A DNA stretch of 64,000 nt from contig CAVUZA010000002.1 in assembly GCA_963745915.1 (NCBI GenBank), positions 496,001-560,000 of the forward strand, written 5' to 3'. The translations under genes and the position numbers were made by a program. Source of the DNA: VRUE01 sp963745915. Lineage in GTDB: Bacteria > Actinomycetota > Thermoleophilia > Solirubrobacterales > 70-9. The notes under the pieces were generated by a model that ran no database searches, had not been told where the DNA came from, and saw only the letters and a program-made list of their open reading frames with translations. Positions within the stretch are counted from its first letter, which is position 1, and each line of letters starts with the position of its first letter. Shown piece by piece: positions 1 through 9,684 of this stretch.

Positions 1-854
1 TTGCCGACACTACCCCCGAACGTCCCCTGCCGACGATCTGGGAGATCCCCGACGAGCTTTGGGAGCGGATAGAGCCGGTCCTCCTGCGCCGTTACCCGGT
101 TGCGCCAACCGGTCGGCCACGGGCCGACCTGCGCTTGGTGCTGGACGCAATCGTCTACCGAATGCGCTCGGGGGTGCAGTGGAACCGGCTGCCGCGCTCC
201 TTCGGGGCGAACTCCACCGTCCACGGCTGGTTCCAGCGCTTCGTCGCCGACGGCGTCCTGGAGGAAGTCTGGGCCGCCCTCGTGGCCGAGTGCGACGATC
301 TGGATGCGGTCCTTTGGGAGTGGCAGGCCGCCGACGGGGTGATGGGCAAGAGCCGCTTCGACGGCGACAAGCGAGGCCCCAACCCCACCGACAGAGCCAA
401 GATGGGGACCAAGAAGCACCTGTTGGTCGAGCAGGACGGCGGACCTCTCGGAGTCGTTGTCGACGGCGCCAACGTCAACGACCACAAGCTGCTTCAAGCC
501 ACGATCGAGGGGACCGTGATCGAGCGTCCCGACCCCGAGGACGTGACCCAGCACCTCTGTCTCGACAAGGCCTATGACAACCGACCCACCGAGGCGGTCT
601 GCGAGGAGGCCGGCTACGTGCCGCACGTCCGGCGGATCGGCGAGGAGAAGCTCGACCGGGCCGGGGAGAAGACTCATCCGGCTCGGCGCTGGGTTGTCGA
701 GCGCACGATCGCCTGGCTGCAGCGTTGTCGCGCGATCCTGGTCCGCTATGACAAGAAGGCCGAGAACTACGAGGGCCTGATCCAGCTCGCCTGCGCGCTG
801 CTTTGGTGGCGGCGGCTGGACCGGCTCACTCGACCCGAGAGAGTTCTCGGATAG
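1..854 (+). CDS. IS5-type transposase, 5' end outside the window
   Basis: This is a DDE transposase that cuts and pastes its own insertion sequence. The frame is open from base 3 with no start codon, so the N-terminus lies left of the window. The N-terminal DUF4096-like part is visible (WERIEPVLLRR, then RMRSGVQWNRLP). The catalytic core follows: an acidic residue near AADGVMGKSR, the TDRAKMGTKKHLLVE strand, DGANVNDHK, LDKAYDN and the final RRWVVERTIAWL, which carries the glutamate. The 3' part looks intact. The gene ends only 4 bases before the stop of the convergent ABC permease, so the element sits directly against that gene without visibly cutting it. I could not identify the terminal inverted repeat. 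Confidence 0.85.
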   Translation, partial: ADTTPERPLPTIWEIPDELWERIEPVLLRRYPVAPTGRPRADLRLVLDAIVYRMRSGVQWNRLPRSFGANSTVHGWFQRFVADGVLEEVWAALVAECDDLDAVLWEWQAADGVMGKSRFDGDKRGPNPTDRAKMGTKKHLLVEQDGGPLGVVVDGANVNDHKLLQATIEGTVIERPDPEDVTQHLCLDKAYDNRPTEAVCEEAGYVPHVRRIGEEKLDRAGEKTHPARRWVVERTIAWLQRCRAILVRYDKKAENYEGLIQLACALLWWRRLDRLTRPERVLG

Positions 855-858
855 TCAC

Positions 859-1622
859 TTAGGCGCGCAACTTATATCCGCGGCTGAATAGCCGCAGGTT
901 GACCATGAAGATCGCCGCCGTCGCCGCGGTGAGGGCGAGCAGCGAGAGCGCGATGCTGACTTCGGTGAAGCCGACGAAGCCGTAGCGGACCAGGTTGATC
1001 ATGTAGTAGATCGGGTTGAAGTGGGTCAGGGTCTCGAACGGCTGCGGCAACAGGGTGGCCGAGTAGAAGACGCCGCCGAGGAAGATCAGCGGCTGCAGGA
1101 CGAAGGTCTGGGCGAAGGCGACGTCGTCGAACTGCTCGGCGCGGACGCCGATCAGCACCCCGAGCTGGGAGAAGAAGAAGCCGACGAGGAAGAGCGACGG
1201 CAGCAGGACGAGGATGTGGTCGACCGGCAGGTCGACCAGCAGCGAGGCGGCGCCGAAGGTGAGCAGGGCGACGATCAGGCCGCGGGCGAAGCCGCCGAAG
1301 GAGAAGGCGAGCAGCAGCTCCAGCGGCGAGGCGGGCGAGGAGAGCTGGTCCTGGATCGCCCCCTGGAACTTCTGCTGCAGGATCGAGGAGGAGTTGTTGG
1401 CGAAGGCGTTGATCGACCACGACATCATGATCAGGCCGGGGATGACGAAGACGACGTAGTCGATCCCGTGCAGGTCGCCGACGCGCGAGCCGAGCGCCGC
1501 GCCGAAGACCGAGATGTAGAGGAAGGTTTCCAGCAGCGGCGCGCCGATCGTCTGCTTCTTGATCTTCATGAAGCGGTTGACCTCGCGCCGCCAGAGGGTG
1601 GCGAAGCGGATCTGGGCGGCGC

Positions 1623-1626
<4 letters not shown>
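859..1626 (-). CDS. ABC-2 type transporter permease
   Basis: This is the membrane half of an ABC-2 exporter (drug, polyketide or polysaccharide class), 255 residues. About six hydrophobic helices are visible (around residues 30-50, 55-75, 105-130, 137-158, 170-190 and 225-245). The typical ABC-2 loop after helix 2 is present (SWSINAFANNSSSILQQKFQGAIQDQLSSP). It starts with GTG overlapping the stop of the ATPase gene (GTGA), so the two are translationally coupled and probably form one exporter. The substrate cannot be read from sequence. Confidence 0.9.
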
Positions 1627-2393
<767 letters not shown>

Positions 2394-2427
2394 AGCGCGC
2401 TGAACGGTAGCCGAGCGGCGTCGCCGG

Positions 2428-3733
2428 CTACCGGCGGCGCTTGCGGACGATGCGGAAGCTGCGCCTGGCCGGCGAGCGGTCGACGCGGCCATCGACGACG
2501 GCGCGGACTTCGAAGCGGTAGCGGCCCGGGCGCAGCCGGTAGCGGCGCGGCGGCTTGCACGAGTTGAAGCGCGAGCGGCGGACCAGGCCGCGGCGGTGCC
2601 GCGACGCCTTCGCCCGCCGCGTGCGACGGATCAGCCGGCACTGGAAGCGGGCGCCGGCGTCGGGCGAGGCGAAGCGGAAGCCGACCGGGCGGCGGCGGCG
2701 CTTGCCGCGCAGCAGGACCTTGCCGCGCGGGCCGCGGACGATCCTGGTGCGGGGGTCGCCGGCGACGAAGACCTCGCCGCCCGGGGGCGGCGGCGCCACG
2801 TCGGCGACCCGCAGCAGCTTCTGCGTCGTCTCCAGCGTGACCCAGAGCGTCTGGCCGGGGCCGGGGGCGATCTGGCGCGGCCCCGAGCCGGCCGGCATCC
2901 CGGTGAGGACCGCCGCTTCGTTGCCCGGAGTCGAGCTGGACCAGGGCGTCGGCGGCGAACTGGACGACCCAGAAGTTGCCGTCGGGCCCGAGGGCGACGC
3001 CGAAGGGGTCGGTTTCCGGCGAGGCGGTGAGCAGCGGCGGGCCGGGCGGGGTGAGCAGGCCGAACTCGGTCGGCGCGTTGCCCTGCTGGGAGAAGGCGAT
3101 CTGGCCGCTCGGCGCCCCGGCGACGCCCTGCGAGCCGCCGCTCAGTTCGTAGCCGGTCGTCGCCCCCGCCGTGGTCGCGGTCACGACCTTGCCGCCGAAG
3201 TCGGCGATCGCCAGCAGCGGGCCGGCGACGTCGATGTCGCGCGGCGAGAGGCCGGGCACCGGGAACACCTGTTTCGAGGCCGGGTCCCCGGGCGGGACCT
3301 CGACCAGATTGTCGACGGTGGCCACCCAGAGGTTGCCGTCGGGGCCGAGGACTACCGAGTGGAAGGTGGCGATCTCGGCGATCGCCACCGGGTTGGCGCT
3401 GCCGACCGGGTCGTCGGGGAGGAAGGCGGTGAGGCCGCCGTTGCGGGTGATCCACAGCCGGCCGCCGGCGGCGGCGATCCCGGAGGCGTTTTCGGCGCCG
3501 AGGTCGTACTCGGTCACGGCGCCGCCGGGGGTGACCCTGGCGACGTCCTCGGCGCCGCCGCTGAGCGTCACCCAGACGTTGCCGTCGGGCCCCTCGACCA
3601 GCTCGTTGTTGGCGCCGATCCCGGCGACGTCGAATTCGCCTTCGAAGTGGGGCGCGCCGGCGGCGCCGGCGGCGCAGGCGAGGGCGGTCAGCATCGAGAG
3701 GAGAAACGAGCGGATACCGACCCGGACGAGCAC
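2428..3733 (-). CDS. Secreted virginiamycin-B-lyase-like beta-propeller (frameshifted)
   Basis: A signal peptide (about residues 1-27, ending AAGAAGA) is followed by repeated propeller blades of the form GPDGNVWVTL, GPDGNLWVAT and GPDGNFWVVQF. These are typical of Vgb/SMP-30-like secreted proteins that are abundant in Solirubrobacterales. The C-terminal ~100 residues are Arg-rich with paired cysteines (FQCRLIRRTRRA...FNSC), like the RCC1 protein's tail domain. The reading frame breaks near 2925: an extra G in a GGG run turns SGNEAAVLTG into SGQRSGG, and the rest continues in another frame to the TAG at 2428. Removing one base gives a 434-residue protein. Enzymatic activity is not implied; many such proteins have no known function. 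Confidence 0.7.
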
Positions 3734-3771
3734 GGGGGTCAGTGTAGGCGGCTAGGGTGGGGCCGGCAAGC

Positions 3772-4635
3772 ATGAGCCAGCCGCTGCTCGCCGTCGACAC
3801 GCCCTCGATGCTGTTCCGCGCCTTCTACGCGCTGCCCGACTCGATCGTCGGCCCGGACGGGCGGCCGGTCAACGCCCTGCTCGGCACCGCCAACCTCGTC
3901 CTGCGCGAGGTCGAAGCGCACGCGCCGCGCGCCGTCGTCCTCTGCTTCGGCCCCGACGCCGCCTCCTACCGGACCGAGCTCTACCCCGCCTACCACGCCG
4001 AGCGCGAGGCAGCGATGCCCGCCGACCTGGCGCCGCAGTTCGAGGCGGCGCGGGACTTCTTCGCCGCCTTCGGCTGGACCGTGGCGACCAGCGCCGAGCT
4101 CGAGGCCGACGACCTGCTCGGCACCTACGCCCGCCGCGAGGCCGAGGCCGGCGGCCGCGCCCTGCTGCTGACCGGGGACCGCGACATGTACCAGTGCGCG
4201 GGCGAGCGGGTCACCGTCCTCTACGTCAGGACAGGCGGCAAGGCCGGCGCCGAGGAGGTCGGGCCGGCCGAGGTCGAGGAGCGCTACGGCGTGCCGCCGG
4301 AGCTGGTCCCCGACTTCATCGCCCTGCGCGGCGACCCCGCCGACGGCCTGCCCGGCGCCAAGGGCGTCGGGCCGAAGACGGCGGCCGAGCTGCTGCGCCG
4401 CCACGGCTCGCTGGAGGCGGTGCTGGCGGGCGCGATCCGCGAGCGCCGCCCGGCGCTGCGCGGCGCCCTGATCGAGGCGGCCGATGACCTGCGCGCCTTC
4501 AAGGAGATCGCCACCCTGCGCGACGCCGGCGTCGACCCGCCGCCCGACCGCGAGACCGAGTGGCCCGCCGCCGCGGCCGCCGCCCGCGAGCGCGGCATGA
4601 ACCGCCTCGCCGAGCGCCTCGAAGCCGCCGCATAG
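3772..4635 (+). CDS. 5'-3' exonuclease (Pol I N-terminal/FEN-like)
   Basis: This is a stand-alone homologue of the 5'-nuclease domain of DNA polymerase I, which removes 5' flaps and RNA primers with two metal ions. The N-terminal LLAVDTPSMLFRAFYALP gives the first acidic ligand. ELEADDLLGTYAR and LLLTGDRDMYQ carry the central acidic residues, and the helix-3-turn-helix GLPGAKGVGPKTAAELL binds DNA. I chose the ATG at 3772 rather than the in-frame GTG at 3757 because homology begins at once (SQPLLAVD). The protein has 287 residues, normal for the family. It is separated from the convergent flavoprotein gene by a long hairpin. Confidence 0.9.
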   Translation: MSQPLLAVDTPSMLFRAFYALPDSIVGPDGRPVNALLGTANLVLREVEAHAPRAVVLCFGPDAASYRTELYPAYHAEREAAMPADLAPQFEAARDFFAAFGWTVATSAELEADDLLGTYARREAEAGGRALLLTGDRDMYQCAGERVTVLYVRTGGKAGAEEVGPAEVEERYGVPPELVPDFIALRGDPADGLPGAKGVGPKTAAELLRRHGSLEAVLAGAIRERRPALRGALIEAADDLRAFKEIATLRDAGVDPPPDRETEWPAAAAAARERGMNRLAERLEAAA

Positions 4636-4686
4636 CGAACTGCATCAAATTCCAGCTCCGGCAGAGCTGGAATTTGATGCAGTTCG
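4636..4686. terminator. Perfect 23-bp hairpin between convergent genes
   Basis: The arms 4636-4658 and 4664-4686 are perfectly complementary with a 5-base loop (CGGCA). The left arm begins immediately after the TAG of the exonuclease gene, and the right arm ends 7 bases before the stop of the convergent reductase. No T-run follows on either side. I infer a bidirectional, U-tract-less terminator of the kind reported in actinobacteria. Confidence 0.75.
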
Positions 4687-4693
4687 GCGGGGG

Positions 4694-5446
4694 TTAGGCG
4701 CGGTAGTCGGGGTTGGGGAAGTCGGTGCGGCAGCCGGCGTCCCAGGCGGGGCGCTGGTTGCCGTGGGCGGGGATGCCGCCGGCGTCCTTCAGCATCCGCG
4801 CCAGGTGCAGCATGTTCCAGGCGGCGAAGGTCGTGTTGCGGTTGGTGAAGTCGTTCTCGGGGCCGCCCGAGCCCTCGTCGAGGTAGGACGGGCCGGGGCC
4901 GGCCTCGCCGATCCAGCCCGAGTCGGCCTGCGGCGGGATCGTGTAGCCGAGGTGCTGCAGCGAGTAGAGGACGTTCATCGCGCAGTGCTTGACGCCGTCC
5001 TCGTTGCCGGTCACCAGGCAGCCGCCGACGCGGCCGTAGTAGGCGTACTGGCCGGCGTCGTTGAGCAGGTGCGAGTTGCCGTAGAGGCGCTCGATCACCC
5101 GCGTCGCGACCGAGGACTTCTCGCCGAGCCAGATCGGCATGCCGAGCACGAGGATGTCGGCGGCCATCACCCGCTCGAAGATCGCCGGCCACTCGTCGCG
5201 CTCCCAGCCGTGCTCGCTCATGTCGGGCCAGACGCCGGTGGCGATCTCGTGGTCGATCGCCCGGATCGACTCGACCGCCACCCCGTTGCGGCGCATGATC
5301 TCGATCGAGATGTCCATCAGCCCCTGCGTGTTGGAGACCTCGGGGCTGCGCTTCAGCGTGCAGTTGACGAACAGCGCCCGCAGGTCGGAGTAGTCGGTCT
5401 CGCTGCGCTCGCACAGCTCGGCTTGCTTCTCGTTCAGCTCGGTCAC
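4694..5446 (-). CDS. NADPH-dependent FMN reductase / flavodoxin-fold protein
   Basis: A flavodoxin-like fold of about 250 residues that would bind FMN and reduce it with NAD(P)H. The first strand and phosphate loop are visible (LRALFVNCTLKRSPEVSNTQGL), followed by ADILVLGMPIWLGEKSS, which forms the flavin pocket, and GQYAYYGRVGGCLVTGNEDG. The GTG start at 5446 is supported by a GGAGG about 10 bases upstream; the longer frame would run into the monooxygenase gene. It lies 34 bases downstream of a flavin monooxygenase on the same strand, so it may supply reduced flavin or act in the same oxidation pathway (inference). Confidence 0.85.
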   Translation of the reverse strand: MTELNEKQAELCERSETDYSDLRALFVNCTLKRSPEVSNTQGLMDISIEIMRRNGVAVESIRAIDHEIATGVWPDMSEHGWERDEWPAIFERVMAADILVLGMPIWLGEKSSVATRVIERLYGNSHLLNDAGQYAYYGRVGGCLVTGNEDGVKHCAMNVLYSLQHLGYTIPPQADSGWIGEAGPGPSYLDEGSGGPENDFTNRNTTFAAWNMLHLARMLKDAGGIPAHGNQRPAWDAGCRTDFPNPDYRA

Positions 5447-5480
5447 TTCGCCGCCTCCTGCCGCTCGGCCCGGTCGGGGA

Positions 5481-6983
5481 TCAGGCGGCGATCTTCTCGC
5501 CTGCGGGCGCCGCCTGCAAGCGGGAGAACCGCATCGCGCCGTCCTCGAGCGGGCCACGGCGGATCGTGCCGATGTCGAAGAGGTAGTTCTGGCGCAGCTT
5601 CCAGGGCTCCTTCGAGCCCTGTTTGGGGAATTCGTGCAGCGAGCGCAGCACGTAGCCGGAGTTGAAGTCGAGCAGCGGTTCCTCGGTGACGCCGGGGTCG
5701 GCGATCTCGGGGACGCTCTTGCGGTAGCCGTTGGCGTCCATGTGGGCGAGCAGGCGGCAGACGAACTCCGAGGTGAGGTCCGCCTTCAGCGTCCAGGAGG
5801 CGTTGGTGTAGCCGACGGTGAAGGCGAAGTTGGGGACGCCGCTGAGCATCATCCCCTTGTAGGTCATCGTCCGCGGGATGTCGACCGGCTCGCCGTCGAC
5901 GCTGAGCTCGATGCCGCCGAGGAAGAGCAGGTTGAGGCCGGTGGCGGTGACGATCACGTCGGCCTCCAGCTCCTCGCCTGACTCGAGCCGGATGCCGGAC
6001 TCGGTGAAGCGGTCGATCGTCTCGGTGACGACGCTGGCGCTGCCCTCGCGCAGCGCCCGGAAGAGGTCGCCGTTGGGGACCAGGCAGAGGCGCTGGTCCC
6101 AGGGGTTGTAGCGCGGCGTGAAGTGCTTGTCGACGTCGAAGCCGGCGGGCAGGGCGCGCTCGACCCCGCGGCGGATGATCCGCTTCATCGCCCCCGGGCG
6201 GCGGCGGCTGAACTGGTAGAAGGCGGTCTGCAGGAGGACGTTCTTCCAGCGCACGATCGGGTAGACGGCGCGGTCGGGCAGGAAGCGGCGCAGCGCCGCG
6301 GCGACCGGGTCCTCGGCGGGCAGCGAGGCGATGTAGGTCGGCGAGCGCTGCAGCATCGTCACGTGGGCGGCGGTCCCGGCCATCGCCGGCACCAGGGTGA
6401 CGGCGGTGGCGCCGCTGCCGATCACGACCACCCGCTTGCCCGCGTAGTCGAGGTCCTCCGGCCAGTGCTGGGGGTGGACGACCTCGCCGCCGAAGTCCTC
6501 GACGCCGGCGAACTCAGGGGTGAAGCCCTCGTCGTAGCGGTAGTAGCCGGTGCAGGTCCAGAGGTAGTCGCAGGTGAGCTTGAACCGCTCGCCGCCCTCG
6601 CGTTCCGCCTCGACCGTCCAGCGCCCCTCCTCGCTCGACCACTCGGCGCCGACCACGCGGTGGCCGTAGCGGACCTTCTCGTCGATCCCGCCTTCGCGCG
6701 CGGTCTCGCGCACGTACTCGAGGATCGAGTCGCCGTCGGCGATCGACTTGGGCCGCGTCCACGGCTTGAAGCGGTAGCCGAGCGTGTGCATGTCGGAGTC
6801 GGAGCGGATGCCGGGGTAGCGGAAGAGGTCCCAGGTGCCGCCCATCCGCTCGCGCGCCTCGAAGATCGCGTAGCTGCGCCAGGGGAATGCCTGCTGCAGG
6901 TGGTGGGCGGCGCCGACGCCGGAGAGCCCGGCGCCGACGATCAGCACGTCGAGGTGCTCGCTTGGGGTGCCGTCGGCGCTCAA
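5481..6983 (-). CDS. Flavin-containing monooxygenase, Baeyer-Villiger type (EthA-like)
   Basis: A 500-residue NADPH- and FAD-dependent monooxygenase. The FAD-binding VLIVGAGLSGVGAA is at the N-terminus, the Baeyer-Villiger fingerprint FGGEVVHPQHWP is present in full, and the NADPH-binding VVVIGSGATAVTL follows. RYPGIRSDSDMHTLGY is typical of the EthA/class I BVMO group, which oxidises ketones, steroids or thioamides. The exact substrate cannot be read. The frame opens with TTG at 6983, seven codons or more before the Rossmann strand; other starts are possible. It forms a unit with the FMN reductase downstream. Confidence 0.88.
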   Translation of the reverse strand: MSADGTPSEHLDVLIVGAGLSGVGAAHHLQQAFPWRSYAIFEARERMGGTWDLFRYPGIRSDSDMHTLGYRFKPWTRPKSIADGDSILEYVRETAREGGIDEKVRYGHRVVGAEWSSEEGRWTVEAEREGGERFKLTCDYLWTCTGYYRYDEGFTPEFAGVEDFGGEVVHPQHWPEDLDYAGKRVVVIGSGATAVTLVPAMAGTAAHVTMLQRSPTYIASLPAEDPVAAALRRFLPDRAVYPIVRWKNVLLQTAFYQFSRRRPGAMKRIIRRGVERALPAGFDVDKHFTPRYNPWDQRLCLVPNGDLFRALREGSASVVTETIDRFTESGIRLESGEELEADVIVTATGLNLLFLGGIELSVDGEPVDIPRTMTYKGMMLSGVPNFAFTVGYTNASWTLKADLTSEFVCRLLAHMDANGYRKSVPEIADPGVTEEPLLDFNSGYVLRSLHEFPKQGSKEPWKLRQNYLFDIGTIRRGPLEDGAMRFSRLQAAPAGEKIAA

Positions 6984-7110
6984 GGCCCCGGCATTCTGGC
7001 AGGTTGGCTGGTCAGCCAGTTTCCCCGGGGCTCTCGCGGCAATAAGACATCCGGCCAGGTGCGCAGGCGGCCGGCCTTTAGGGTCAGCGGCGAGTGTCGA
7101 TCCGAGACCG

Positions 7111-8271
7111 GTGCGAGTTTCTCTTGTAACCGGCGTGGTGGCGGCGCTGCTGCTGGCGGCGAGCCCCGCCTCGGCCTCCTTCGGCTACCTGGAGACCCTC
7201 GGCGAGCCGGGCAGCGGGCCGGGCCAGCTCAACTCGCCCGCCGGCCTCGCCACCGACGCCGACGGCAACGTCTACGTCGCCGACAGCTTCAACGACCGGG
7301 TCCAGGTCTTCGACCACTGCCACCGCTACGCCGGGGCGATCGGCAGCGGCCTGCTCACCACCCCGCTCGGGGTCGCCGTCGACTCCCACGGCGACGTCTA
7401 CGTCGCCGACACCAACGCCAGCCGGATCGAGGTCTTCGACCCGGCCGGCAACCTGCTGCGCTCGTGGGGCGGGCCCGGCTCGGGCGAGGGCCAGCTGCGC
7501 CACCCGTTCGCCGTCGCCGTCGGCCCGCAGGACCTCGTCTACGTGCTCGACACCGACAACAACCGGGTCCAGATCTTCGCGCCCAGCGGCGCCTACCTCG
7601 CCAGCCGGGGCCGCTTCGGCTCCGGCAACGGCCAGTTCGACACGCCCTTCGACTTGGCGGTCGGACCGGACGGCCGGGTCTACGTCGCCGACACCTTCAA
7701 CAACCGCGTGCAGGTCTTCGAACCGGGCGGCCCCTACCTCGCCAAGTGGGGAACGTTCGGCACCGGCAACGGCCAGTTCCGCGCGCCGCGGGGCGTCGCC
7801 GTCGACTCGCAGGGAACCGTCTACGTCGCCGACACCAACAACGCTCGCGTGCAGTCCTTCGGGCCGGGCGGGACCTTCGTCTCCAAGTGGGGCAGCAGCG
7901 GTGCCGAACCGGGCCAGTTCCACTTCGCCGTCGGCGTCGCCACCGACGCCCGCGACTCGGTCTACGTCAGCGAGAACGCGCCCAACAACCGGGTCCAGGT
8001 CTTCGGCGAGCCGCTGCCGACGATCGCCGACCTGACCGCGACGGTCAGCGCCGAGAAGCTGCCGCGCGGCACCGCGCAGAGCCTGCTGGTCAAGCTCGAG
8101 GGCGCCGAGGCGGCGCTCGCCGACGGCGACAGCCCCGCGGCGCGCGGCAAGCTCCACGCCCTGCAGGCCGAGCTCGCCGCGCAGAGCGGCAAGAAGCTCT
8201 CCGCCACCGCGGCCGAGGAACTGGCCGCGGCGACGGACGAAGTCGTCGACTCGCTCGACTGCCTCGGCTGA
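7111..8271 (+). CDS. Secreted NHL-repeat propeller with C-terminal FIMAH-like domain
   Basis: The GTG start at 7111 gives a clean signal peptide (VRVSLVTGVVAALLLAAS...ASA). About six NHL blades follow, each with the pattern GQ...P.GVAVD..G.VYVADT.NNRVQVF. The last ~75 residues (LPRGTAQSLLVKLEGAEAAL...SGKKLSATAAEELAAATDEVVDSL) are helical and match what I know as the FIMAH domain of surface proteins. The extracellular role is unknown; NHL propellers usually bind proteins or ligands. It is divergent from the monooxygenase, with about 127 bases between them. Confidence 0.8.
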   Translation: MRVSLVTGVVAALLLAASPASASFGYLETLGEPGSGPGQLNSPAGLATDADGNVYVADSFNDRVQVFDHCHRYAGAIGSGLLTTPLGVAVDSHGDVYVADTNASRIEVFDPAGNLLRSWGGPGSGEGQLRHPFAVAVGPQDLVYVLDTDNNRVQIFAPSGAYLASRGRFGSGNGQFDTPFDLAVGPDGRVYVADTFNNRVQVFEPGGPYLAKWGTFGTGNGQFRAPRGVAVDSQGTVYVADTNNARVQSFGPGGTFVSKWGSSGAEPGQFHFAVGVATDARDSVYVSENAPNNRVQVFGEPLPTIADLTATVSAEKLPRGTAQSLLVKLEGAEAALADGDSPAARGKLHALQAELAAQSGKKLSATAAEELAAATDEVVDSLDCLG

Positions 8272-8281
8272 GGCCCTCCGC

Positions 8282-9076
8282 CTACGCGGACGGCGGCGGG
8301 GGAGGCGGCGGTGCGTCGCCGGGACCGCCCGGCGCCGGCGGGGCGGGCGGCGGGGGCGGCGTGCCGGCTGCGGGCGGGGGTGCCGGGGCTGCCGGGGCGG
8401 CGGCGGGGCCGTCCTGCAGGGGCAGCAGGTTGAAGTAGATCGTCGCCGCGGAGAGGGCCCAGATCGGCGCGGTCAGGGTCGAGGCGATCAGGCTGAAGAG
8501 GATCTCCATGAAGAGGCTGCCGGAGATCGCGTTGCCGATCGCGCTGAGCACGGCGCTGGCGATGCCGACGATCAGGAAGACGACGACGATCACGCCGAAG
8601 ACCTGCCAGCCGTTGCCGCGCACCAGCTCGCGCGAGCGGCCGAAGGCCTCGAACACGCCGGTGTGCTCGACCACGATCGCCGGCGCGATCACGGCCCAGA
8701 TCGTGACCAGGATCAGGCCGGGGATGACGAAGAAGAGGAAGCCGATGCCAACCGCGATGCCGGCGAGGATGCCGACCCCGATCAGCGGCAGGACGACGGG
8801 CCAGGTGGCGTCGATCAGGTCGCCGACGGTGGAGTCGCGGCGCCCGTCCTGGACGTCGCTGACCAGGCCGACGACCATGCCCTGGTAGAGCGTCGCCGCG
8901 ACCACGCTGATCAGGACGACGAGCGGGAAGAGGATCAGGGTGCCGGAGACGACCCCGCTGACGACCGCCACCGCCAGGTAGAGGACGAAGGCGACGGGCA
9001 GCAGCACTCCCGCCTGGTCGCCGTAGGTGGAGAAGATCTGGCTGAGGGTGCCGCCGACATCGAGCTTTCTTTTCAT
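8282..9076 (-). CDS. Multi-pass membrane protein with proline-rich tail
   Basis: A 264-residue protein with about five or six hydrophobic segments between residues 20 and 215 and a cytosolic or exposed C-terminal tail of Ala, Pro and Gly (PPPPPAPPAPGG and similar). The spacing resembles the glycerophosphoryl diester phosphodiesterase membrane-domain/DUF975-like families (VFEAFGRSRELVRGNGWQVFG is a typical internal motif). The ATG at 9076 overlaps the stop of the upstream CMD gene (ATGA), so it is the last gene of the MBL-CMD operon. A purine-rich GAAAGGGG precedes the start. Function unknown. Confidence 0.7.
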   Translation of the reverse strand: MKRKLDVGGTLSQIFSTYGDQAGVLLPVAFVLYLAVAVVSGVVSGTLILFPLVVLISVVAATLYQGMVVGLVSDVQDGRRDSTVGDLIDATWPVVLPLIGVGILAGIAVGIGFLFFVIPGLILVTIWAVIAPAIVVEHTGVFEAFGRSRELVRGNGWQVFGVIVVVFLIVGIASAVLSAIGNAISGSLFMEILFSLIASTLTAPIWALSAATIYFNLLPLQDGPAAAPAAPAPPPAAGTPPPPPAPPAPGGPGDAPPPPPPPSA

Positions 9077-9684
9077 GCCGGCCCCTTTCGACCCGCGGCG
9101 GCGCTCCCCTGCCCCCGGTCCCAGGCTTTCTCCAGCGGCACGCCGAAGCTGTTCAGCGCCCCGGCCAGCATCGCGTAGTTGCCGACCAGCATCACCGCCT
9201 CGAGGATGCGGGCGGGCGGCAGCTGGGCGGCGAGCGAGTCGTAGGTCTCGGGGCTGAGCGCGTGGCGCTCGAGCAGCTCGGGGACGATCGGCAGCAGGCG
9301 GCGGATCTCCTCGTCGAGCAGCTCGCTCCCGGGGTCGGCACCGATCGCCTCGATCTGCTCCGGCGTCAGCCCGGCGCGCCGCCCGATCGCCGTGTGCTGG
9401 GTCCACTCGTAGCGCGAGCCGCAGAGCCAGGCGGTGCGCAGGATCAGCGCCTCGGTCAGGCGCCGGTCGAGCTTGCCGCGCGGCATCAGCCGCGCGTTGA
9501 AGGAGAGGAAGGGGCGGAAGAGGCGGCGGTCGATCGAGACCACGCGCATGAACTGGTAGCTGCGCCCCTTCGTCGCCCGGCGGGCGAGGGCGATCGCCGC
9601 CCGGTGCAGGGGCGAGCGGCGGATGCGCGGGTCGCCGGTGCGGTCGGGCAGCTCGTGCCAGCCGGGCTCCGGGGCGCCGCTCAC
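9073..9684 (-). CDS. Carboxymuconolactone decarboxylase (CMD) family protein
   Basis: A 203-residue all-helical protein of the CMD/AhpD-like fold. The core LTEALILRTAWLCGSRYEWTQHTAIGRRAGLT is the actinobacterial variant in which the first helix keeps the histidine but the usual CxxC pair is reduced to a single Cys (C-GSRYEWTQH), so peroxidase-type thiol chemistry is doubtful. PPARILEAVMLVGNYAMLAGALNSFGVP is the typical second half. The GTG start at 9684 overlaps the stop of the MBL gene, and its stop overlaps the next start, giving a tightly coupled three-gene operon. Confidence 0.85.
   Translation of the reverse strand: MSGAPEPGWHELPDRTGDPRIRRSPLHRAAIALARRATKGRSYQFMRVVSIDRRLFRPFLSFNARLMPRGKLDRRLTEALILRTAWLCGSRYEWTQHTAIGRRAGLTPEQIEAIGADPGSELLDEEIRRLLPIVPELLERHALSPETYDSLAAQLPPARILEAVMLVGNYAMLAGALNSFGVPLEKAWDRGQGSAAAGRKGPA

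Noticed and set aside
855..862. The IS5 copy disrupting the ABC permease
   Set aside because: The permease has a normal length and its own TAA outside the transposase frame; the element only abuts it.
6123..8438. A 771-codon plus-strand open frame across the monooxygenase and the NHL gene
   Set aside because: Antisense to the monooxygenase and out of frame with the NHL repeats, with Arg/Gly-rich low-complexity content typical of shadows.
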